The notes beneath the pieces were generated by a model. The model did not search any database and had not been told where the DNA came from. It saw only the letters and a list, made by a program, of their open reading frames with translations. The translations under genes and the position numbers were made by a program. Shown piece by piece: positions 56,277 through 64,000 of a DNA stretch of 64,000 bases (positions are counted from its first letter, which is position 1; the number at the start of each line of letters is the position of its first letter). Source of the stretch: Leguminivora glycinivorella (taxonomy: Eukaryota > Arthropoda > Insecta > Lepidoptera > Tortricidae); the NCBI RefSeq assembly GCF_023078275.1, contig NC_062980.1:14650783-14714782 (forward strand), given 5' to 3'.

Positions 56277-58304
56277 CCCATACAACCATTTCAGTCGCAA
56301 AATCTTCAAATCAGTAACTAACTGTCAAATGTGACATAACGCGTGGTAACGTCGTGCAAACAATGCGACCGTATTGTTACAATAACAAAGTGTAGTCGTC
56401 GTGTGCACTCGTTACGGTAACAAAATGTGTACGAATTTGTGGCTGTCAATGTCACTGTCAGAATGACTTTTAACGACACTTTATTAGTCGACGTTTGCAC
56501 ACATAACGGTAACAACATGTGGACGAATTTGTGGCTGTCATTGTCACTGTCAGAACGGTTTCTGACAGTGACATTGACAGAATTTGTACACACATGTGTA
56601 GGTCTGATTACCGAACTGCTCCTAAACCACTGTAACCGCAAATGACAATCTGAAATACGAAGGTTTCTCAAACTTTCTTGTGAAGTTGTGGACTGGTTGC
56701 TTTGAATCATTTAAATATGAGCGAATTAAATAATAATAAACGACGACGACCATTTAAGCACTCTTCGACATTTTATAGAAATGTGGGAAAGTTAAGAAAA
56801 GTGCAGAATGATAATACAAATAGATAAGCACTTTATAGTTACTTAATGTATTAAATATATAATTTTTAATTCTTATTGATAAAAATGAAGTGCAGTGTTG
56901 CTTTACACAATAAAAGTAGGAATCAAATGAAATAGAGTATTTACTGTGATATTAATAGAATTTCTGTTGCGCAATGATAGTTTTTTCAGTACAGATGCTG
57001 CTTTTTACACGCAGTAGTGCGAGCAAATCAAGCAATGATTCATTTCTTGTCTGGTCGAAACTCTTAGCTTGGATTTAGGTACTGAAAATCGTCATACGAT
57101 ACACGTGCGAAAAGGACATTCACAACTCGTGTCGATTTAAAACACTCCCTTCGTTCGTGTATTAATTTATCGCTACTCGTATCGATTTTCCTCTTTTCCG
57201 CACTCGTATCTACAAGTATTTTGTTTGGGTTACAAAAAAAAACATTTTATTTACTCTACTACGTTTTATTTATGTCTCTTTAACATTACAAATTTGTAGA
57301 CACTTATCTATACAAAAATCTTGACAAAAGAAGTACAGATCGCTGAAATTAATGTTGATAGTAATATTATTGACGACTACTTCAACAAGTGTCAATTGTG
57401 AAATGCCGCAAAATACTAGTTGCAATGCTCTATAGAAGACCATAATAATATGATCCCCGATCCTTTACAACCCAGCAGCTCGGTACGCACGTTACATTTT
57501 TTTTTAAATCTTCTTTAGTGAGGGCAACTGAGTACGACGGCATATTTAATTGTTTATAAAGTTTGAGGATACCTGGAAAAAAATAATACAAGAATTACGC
57601 CATTTTGAAAACAGCTTTCGGTCACGCGTGTACGCTGCGACCATTTTGCGACCGTTTGTCGACCGTTTGGTGACCGTTTGGCGACTGTTTTTTACATGGA
57701 ATATTACCGTCTTAATCCATATTTTAACAACTTTATTGGTTTTCTAGGCATTATTTTTAATATTTCAGTATAGTGTATGCACCGGAGCACTAAAACTTCA
57801 CCAATCAATATACATAACACGCAAACACCGAGTAGTCAATAATATTATTACTGGTTAAACTGAGGTAAATTGATGGCGCGTTGATAAATTTAGACTTATT
57901 TTATGAAATCACTCGAGCAATTTAATTGGCCATGGTAATTAGCCCACATTATATTACAAATGCAAACAATATTTATCTTTAACAAATTCTTACGCCATTA
58001 CATTTTAATGTCAAATGGTTTTATTTCTTTTTTACTTTGACGTCTCTGACAGTCGCCATTTGAAAAGAATGAAATGAACGAATGATTTTCGGAAAGTAGT
58101 CGCCAAACGGTAACAATGTGTGCACGCGTAGTGCACACTTCTGTCACTTCTGTGACCATTTGTGCCTGTTACCAATCGTCCCCATTTGGGTCGCCGCGAC
58201 TAAACGTCGACCGTACTGCGACTAAACATTGAGACCCGAAGACCTGTGTGTACACAAAATAGGAGGATTTGCGTAGGAACGGCGACCGATTATGGTTATA
58301 TGGG
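56277..58304. mobile_element. TA-flanked DNA transposon, 2028 bp, non-autonomous
   Basis: It interrupts family A copy 4 at TA, which is present at both edges (56275-56276 and 58305-58306). Ends CCCATACAACCATTTC and the complement GGTTATATGGG share about 11-25 bp of inverted repeat, with GTCGC further in on both sides. GCGACCGTTTG-type direct repeats occur near 57636-57690 and 58190-58230. No transposase motif was seen; a short ORF at 56716 begins MSELNNNKRRRPFKHSS and is unrecognised. The target TA fits Tc1/mariner/ITm-like insertion, but the terminus is not a usual one. Confidence 0.7.
57079..57212 (+). repeat. Dispersed repeat family G, copy 2
   Basis: GTCATACGATACACGTGCGA...CCTCTTTTCCGCACTCGTAT, matching 5107-5250. 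It lies inside the TA-flanked transposon. Confidence 0.6.
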
Positions 58305-58576
58305 TATCCAACAATATATCACACGTTGGGATTGGAATGAAAAAAAAAATCAACCCCCACTTTACATGTAGGGGGAGTACCCTAATAAAACATTTTTTTC
58401 CATTTTTTATTTTTGCACTTTGTTGGCGTGATTAATATACATATTGGTACCAAATTTCAGCTTTCTAGTGCTAACGGTTACTGAGATTATCCGCGGACGG
58501 ACGGACGGACGGACGGACGGACGGACAGACAGACATGGCGAAACTATAAGGGTTCCTAGTTGACTACGGAACCCTA

Positions 58577-59674
58577 AAAACCGACCAAGTGCGAGTGGAA
58601 CTCGCCCACTGAGGGTCCCGTACAAACTTTCAAAATTGTAAATTGTCTCATGTTACTTAGGTATATATGTACCTACTTAACTCTAAAGAGTTGGCTAGAA
58701 AGAAATGCAGATAATCATTACAGCGTATTAGCTAACTAATTTGCGCGGCCTGCATAAGGTATGTAAGTTTATAACAGGTTTAACAGGTTTTTGACAATTC
58801 AGAGAGTGTTTTAAGGGTTGGTCTGTGGTTTTAAGTAGAATAAATTTGAAGAATGATAAATGTAGGTGATTCAATTGAAAGACAAAATCTCTATGGTTTT
58901 TTAGGGTTCCGTAGTCAACTAGGAACCCTTATAGTTTCGCCATGTCTGTCTGTCCGTCCGTCCGTCCGTCCGTCCGTCCGTCCGCGGATAATCTCAGTAA
59001 CCGTTAGCACTAGAAAGCTGAAATTTGGTACCAATATGTATATCAATTACGCCAACAAAGTGCAAAAATAAAAAATAGTAAAAAAAATTTTATTAGGGTA
59101 CTCCCCCTACATGTAAAGTGGGGGCTGATTTTTTTTTTCATTCCAACCCCAACGTGTGATATATTGTTGGATAGGTATTTAAAAATGAATACGGGTTTAC
59201 TAAGATCGCTTTTTGATAATATTAATATTTTCGGAAATAACCGCTCCTAAAGGAAAAAAAAGTGCGTCCCCCCCTCTAACTTTTGAACCATATGTTTAAA
59301 AAATACGAAAAAAAATCACAAAAGTAGAACTTTGTAAAGACTTTCTAGGAAAATTGTTTTGAACTTGATAGGTTTAGTAGTTTTTGAGAAAAATACGGAA
59401 AACTACGGAACCCTACACTGAGCGTGGCCCGACACGCTCTTGGCCGGTTTTTTTTGTCTATTAAAATGGAGGGTGAGAAGTATTTTTTTAACTTACCTTA
59501 AAAACATTTTTTTCTACAGCAAAAAGGTATTACAAAAATGTATTTACCTCACTCTACAATCGATAGATGTCTTTCTTGAGATATTTACTATTTAGTAACG
59601 TGACAGACAAACGGATAGAGTCGCACCATAAGGGTCTCACTGTTTGTATCTTTTTGGTACGGAACCCTAAAAAA
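58577..59674 (+). repeat. Dispersed repeat family B, copy 2, split
   Basis: It starts AAACCGACCAAGTGCGAGTG next to the end of family A copy 4 and ends TTTTTGGTACGGAACCCTAA. It is interrupted by a reverse family A copy at 58898-59452. Confidence 0.75.
58898..59452 (-). repeat. Dispersed repeat family A, copy 6, nested in family B
   Basis: Complete copy from TTAGGGTTCCGTAGTCAACT to CACGCTCTTGGCCGGTTTTT. Confidence 0.8.
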
Positions 59675-60415
59675 GGCACCTTTTGTTATGTGTGTCACAT
59701 CAAAACACAAATTTTAAATATTTTACTAATCTTTTGATTTGGTACGTTGCCAATTTTTGCAGCTGCCAGCCTGCCACTGACAATTCTCGCATATTTTGTA
59801 GGTACTACAGAGTTCAAATTTATCAAGAATTTAAACCGGTCACTTGCCACCACCGGTCACTTGGTACCTACATAATGTGCTAATGAAAGGGAATTAAAGT
59901 AAATAAGCTCTGTTTCACTGAGATTCTCCGTGAGCTCACCAAGTCTGTACCTAAATACATCCGGCGTAAAATTAGAAAACTTCCATTTGAAGACGTCCAT
60001 CTAAATAAAATAGGTAGGTACCTATCATATCAGAACTTAATATATTAAGACGCTACGGGAGCGAAAATGTTAAAATGGAAAGGAGTCCCCTTTTCAATTT
60101 GGGAATTTCAGTTAAATATAGTGTTATTAACTAGATTTATCGAAAAAAAAATGTCCATTAAGAACAACTCAGTTAAAACATATTGCGAATAAATCTTTAA
60201 AATCGTGGTTCCGCTCTCGACTGTTTCCTCCTTCAAAACTTTATTTAAACGGATCGAAATTTGAGAATCTGAATAACAATGAAATACCTAATCTGTGTCG
60301 GACCGTTTAGATTTTTTGGCTAATTGTTACCGATCTTGAGTATCACACCTTTTTGGAGCCATATTGAAAAAGGCCGTATTTAGAAATTTTTGATTGGCTC
60401 TAGCGTCTTTTAAAA
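59675..60415. other. Unassigned spacer
   Basis: AT-rich, with no recognised ORF. Confidence 0.3.
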
Positions 60416-60589
60416 TAATAACCAAACCACAAAATTAAAATTTTGAATAAACCCCCGACTGCGACATAGTAGACCGATTTTCATGAAACATGGCTAACAC
60501 TCCCGACTAACTCAGCTTTCAGACAAAAAAAACTAAATCTAAATCGGTTCATCCGTTCGGGAGCTACGATGCCACAGACAGACACACAA

Positions 60590-60643
<54 letters not shown>

Positions 60644-60815
60644 GGACGGACAGACAGACAGACAGACAGACGGACGGACGGACGGACGGACGGACGGACG
60701 GACGGACGGACGGACGGACGGACGGACGGACGGACGGACGGACGGACGGACGGACAGACAGACAGACAGACACGTCAAACTTATAACACCCCGTCGTTTT
60801 TGCGTCGGGGGTTAA
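60416..60815 (+). repeat. Dispersed repeat family D, copy 7, with long GGAC tract
   Basis: Complete copy. The microsatellite has expanded to about 190 bp, CAGA at the ends and an almost pure GGAC run at about 60668-60755. The SVRP-, DGRT- and CLSV-type open frames across it are repeat artefacts. Confidence 0.85.
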
Positions 60816-61946
60816 AAATAGCAAAAAAATCAAAACGGTCCGACCGACACAGATAAAAATAATAAAAATCTGTGTTCAAAAAATCATTGCTCTATCTTCA
60901 AAAACCAGCGAGGAAATAGTCAAGAGTGTTTGTATGGAGAATTGACCTGTATCGTATCGTCTTAAACGATCTACCAAGTATTTATATTGACACCTTTACT
61001 TCTTACATTCGACAAAGGTTTCATTGACGTGACCTTTTTCTTCATAGTGATATTTGTCGCCCGACAGTGACATATTGACGTCCATTGCCTATCCAACACA
61101 AATATTGACTGAAAGTCCCAAAGTTACTTATCGTGCGAGAAATGGGCACAAAATTGTCACAGCCAAGTATCAATGTCACCGTGACGTAACAGGTCAGTTA
61201 CTAATAAATTTTGACGTTTTAATAGTTACCTATTTGTTCTACAAGGGGGCAAAGTTGTTTTTGATTCAATATTGAACTGCGAGCTTAACGAGTGGTTCAG
61301 AATGTGGAATCTTGAGCGTTGCGAGGGTTTCAAGGCACGTAGGTTAAACAAAATTTGCCACCGAGTGAAACACAAAATTTTACACCACACCAACACTGAA
61401 AATATTAACTGTAAAACATGAAACTAAATCAAATCCAAACATTTATGATTCAAAATCATCATTTATACGTGATTTCCAACAGCCAGATTTGGACATCAAG
61501 TTAAAATTTGTATGAAATTACTTTGCACTCTTGTGTAAATAGTACCCTTAAACGGTTACCTATTAGAACAAGAACTAAGCATTACATAAGATTTTCTTCG
61601 ATGACGATTACGCTATCGATCAAGATCGAACTTTTCTCATTAGGGGTCAAAATTTTAGAGGGCCAGATTTTCATCAAAATAGCGTTTTTACTACGGTGCT
61701 GGCCATTTAACACACTATTTTGAAGGACCGGTGGCGAGCCTGGATACAATCCTTTCGGGGCCAAATAGCCCGCGCCCCCGCGCTCGCAGGCCGTACTTTA
61801 GCCCAACACTGTACTTTTTTTTTATGGCTTTCACTCCTCGGTCTTTTTTCCGAGGTGGATTTTGCCAATGACGACGTTTCTCAACATACAACGCACGTAA
61901 AGAATGTTCGGTGAACTGAGGATTTTGGGTTACTTAAGAGGCTCTG
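60816..61946. other. Unassigned spacer
   Basis: No recognised repeat or ORF with a domain. Confidence 0.3.
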
Positions 61947-62090
61947 GCCCCGTAGCCGAATGGCATTTCTGCGACGCCAAACGCCGCAAGCAGAAATGTA
62001 GTCTGGTTCTGTCGCGCCAATACGCAAGAGCGATATAGATAGCTACGAAAGAGATATTATCGTGAGCATTTGTGCATTTCGCTACGCACA
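61947..62090 (+). mobile_element. MITE family E, copy (diverged right end)
   Basis: GGCCCCGTAGCCGAATGGCA...GAGCATTTGTGCATTTCGCTACG, with the internal CTGGTTCTGTCGCGCCAATA. Confidence 0.65.
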
Positions 62091-62161
62091 CTGATGCCCC
62101 AGCTAATAAAGCTAAATATCCTCAGATTTGTACAAAAAGGGTACGTTTTCAATGTAATACC

Positions 62162-62329
62162 AGGGGCGGCTCACTCCGCGTTTCTTTCGTACACGACGGC
62201 CGCGAGTTCGCGGCTCATAAAGTTTGACAACCTTCACGCTGCGCAATAGAACTCAATGTCGCATGCAGTCCGTTGACAGGTTGTTAAGAGTGAGCCTTCT
62301 GTACTTGTACTTTTATATATTCTGTGGTA
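62162..62329 (+). mobile_element. MITE family F
   Basis: AGGGGCGGCTCACTCCGCG at the left and GAGTGAGCCTTCTGTACTTG at the right, with CGGCCGCGAGTTCGCGGCTC inside. Fragments at 41567 and 47095-47155. Confidence 0.55.
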
Positions 62330-62399
62330 ATACCTACGTAAAGAAGAACGCATACCAATAGATAGAACACCTGACAGCTGCTTTAAGGTTTACGTTTTT

Positions 62400-62467
62400 A
62401 TCTACTTAAAAACGAAATCAAAATCGGTTCATCCGTTCGAGAGCTACGATGCCACAGAGACACACAC

Positions 62468-62506
<39 letters not shown>

Positions 62507-62507
62507 A

Positions 62508-62538
<31 letters not shown>

Positions 62539-62597
62539 TACATACAGACAGACACGTCAAACTTATAACACCCCTTCGTTTTTGCGTCGGGGGTTAA
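62400..62597 (+). repeat. Dispersed repeat family D, copy 8 (5'-truncated)
   Basis: AAAATCGGTTCATCCGTTCG through CAGA/CAAA tracts to CGTCAAACTTATAACACCCC and the GTCGGGGGTTAA end. Confidence 0.75.
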
Positions 62598-62844
62598 TAA
62601 AATAAACCTATTGTTCTGACATTGAAGCCTATTGCGAATGCCAAGTAGATTCAATAATAGTGTCTTTAAGTACTCACTTTTCTGTTGCTTACATATTTTA
62701 TATTCTTGATTTGATATTGGAAATCCGTTTTTTTTTTTTTCTTTAGTCTGCAACTCTGCACCAAACCAATATAATAATATTAGAGTTTAAAACAACGCCC
62801 CACAATCTACGGTCTCTTTGGTACTTGCAATATACAATCAAGCA

Positions 62845-62996
62845 GGGTACGTAGCCAAATGCACTAAACGCTCACGATAATATACATATGTTTCGTAGCT
62901 AACTATCTCTATCGCTCTTGCGTATTGGCGCGACTGAGCCAGACTGCATTTCTGTCGGCGTCAGGCGTCGACGATTGCCATCCGGCTACGCCGGCA
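62845..62996 (-). mobile_element. MITE family E, reverse copy
   Basis: GTACGTAGCCAAATGCACTA...GATTGCCATCCGGCTACGCC, close to 39671-39824. Confidence 0.65.
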
Positions 62997-63260
62997 GGCC
63001 TCCTTTATTTTAGATTTCAATTAACTAAGTTCTATGCTTTCTTTGTAACAATGTAATCATTTCCATGTAGCAATTACAATGCATGTTTGTCTGTTTATAT
63101 AACTTAACTATACAATAACATGAATAAAAGGACAATTTGGATTTCTTTCAACCTCTTTTTGCCAAGAGTGGCACTGAAACTTAGTAGTTCATGTGCTCTG
63201 CGTACCCCTTTATGGGATACAGGCGTGATTATATGTGTCTATGTATGTATGTATGAATAA
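62997..63260 (+). repeat. Probable retro 3' end with TATG tail
   Basis: TTCATGTGCTCTGCGTACCC and ATGGGATACAGGCGTGATTA are followed by a TATG microsatellite (about 63240-63255). This looks like the 3' end of a retroposon; the 5' limit is unclear. Confidence 0.45.
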
Positions 63261-64000
63261 AAGGCTGCAGCTGCTGCTCTTTACATCCGGTCCGAAGGAC
63301 CAACATTCATGCCTTCAATTTCATAAACGTATAAAGACTTAAAATTACACGTGGACTATCATCAAATTTAATGTCTTTGCCAAACAGCTCAATTTATCGA
63401 ACACAATGAGTTCTTTCTATATTATATTACTGTCTCTTTCGCTCCACCGAACTCGGTTCAATTGTTGCCGTTACGCCTGACGGTGACGTCAGGTGATCGA
63501 TCAAATATAATATATTCTACTTGCGTATTTCCTTTTTCTAGCTTCATTAATTAATCAGTAAATAGTACGAACACACCTAAACATTTCTGCAATATTTGTT
63601 TTTTTAAGCAGATCTTAAGGGTGTTTGCCACGCACTTGAACGGACCTAAGTAACTTACCGAAAACAGTATGTATTACGTGACGTCTCTTCCGCTCCTTAT
63701 TCTGAGATCTTTGTAACAAAAAAAGACGTAACACCCACTGAAATCTATATGACTTATGCCCTACTGATTTAGCGCATCGACAATTCTTTTGCTGTTGACA
63801 ACCAGAGTGACGTAAGACCATGAACCGGCTTACACCGTTATGTGTTACTAGTTCATCACTATAAGAGGTATTATCGCGTGCAAATACAAACACTTCGGTG
63901 TACTATACGTGACCGGGTACCTAACCAACGTCACAATCGCTTACGCTAAGTTAAGCGTATCGTAGCTAGCTCTCCCTATCACATTTCTGTAGTGGCTCGA
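63261..64000. other. Unassigned right edge
   Basis: The 92-codon minus-strand ORF at 63615-63893 has a Cys/Lys-rich middle but no recognised domain. Nothing else was seen. Confidence 0.3.

Larger units (their letters stand above)
55437..58579 (+). repeat. Dispersed repeat family A, copy 4, in three pieces
   Basis: Pieces: 55437-55635 (AAAACCGGCCAAGAGCGTGT...GGACGCACTTTTTT), 56195-56276 (CCTTTAGGAGCGATTATTTC...AAATACCTA) and 58307-58579 (TCCAACAATATATCACACG...CGGAACCCTAAAAA). Joined in order they make one complete family A repeat. The interruptions are another family A copy and a TA-flanked transposon. Confidence 0.85.

Noticed and set aside
60539..60856. ORFs with SVRPSVRP, DGRTDGRT and CLSVCLSV repeats, also near 58.4-59.1 kb and 62.4 kb
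   Set aside because: Translations of CAGA/GGAC microsatellites within dispersed repeats.
63615..63893. 92-codon minus-strand ORF at the right edge
   Set aside because: No domain and no supporting context. Its length is within chance expectation for the window.

Overview
This is eukaryotic, almost certainly insect and most likely lepidopteran (moth or butterfly) nuclear DNA. The reasons are the AT-rich background, very dense transposable elements, Helitron-type elements ending in CTAG before a host T, tRNA-derived SINEs, a decayed mariner transposase, and many short dispersed repeats of kinds common in moth and butterfly genomes. The host assignment is inference. No intact host gene was recognised. 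The coding traces are retroelement or transposase fragments plus one THAP-type zinc-finger exon relic. The window reads as a repeat-rich intergenic or intronic region.

Layout. 0-5 kb: the N-terminal zinc finger of a retroelement-like ORF running off the left edge (minus strand), a palindromic MITE, and a CR1/Jockey-type LINE (EN and RT) that is 5'-truncated, carries a stop, and is split by a second retro-insertion with a 5-bp target duplication. 5.4-14.6 kb: an older inverted-repeat region invaded by three complete head-to-tail copies of a 2.77-2.83 kb non-autonomous Helitron-like element. 14.8-15.1 kb: the THAP exon relic. 16.2-20.9 kb: a non-coding LTR element (LARD-like) with identical 298-bp LTRs and three minisatellites. 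21-24.9 kb: dispersed repeats and a SINE. 24.9-28.3 kb: a second Helitron with a reiterated 5' module and a 750-bp GGGATA-type hexamer array, followed directly by a mini-Helitron tail. 28.8-33 kb: repeat fragments and MITEs. 33.5-34 kb: mariner pseudogene. 34-43 kb: inverted pairs of dispersed repeats and a dense MITE cluster. 44.2-44.6 kb: frameshifted remnant of a retroelement C-terminal domain. 48.1-51.2 kb: an unclassified 3.17-kb insertion with TG...CA ends and a promoter-like core. 52-53 kb: a SINE and an hAT-type MITE with a perfect 8-bp target duplication. 55.4-59.7 kb: nested dispersed repeats that define a previously interrupted 2.03-kb TA-flanked DNA transposon. 60-64 kb: more dispersed repeats.

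How the parts relate. There is no operon or pathway here. The interactions are those of mobile DNA: nested insertions give a relative chronology, and tandem Helitron units with exact CTAG|TC junctions point to rolling-circle or concatemeric amplification. Almost all long open frames in 7.4-14.4 kb, 26.8-27.7 kb and 60.5-60.9 kb are low-complexity artefacts of repeats, not genes.
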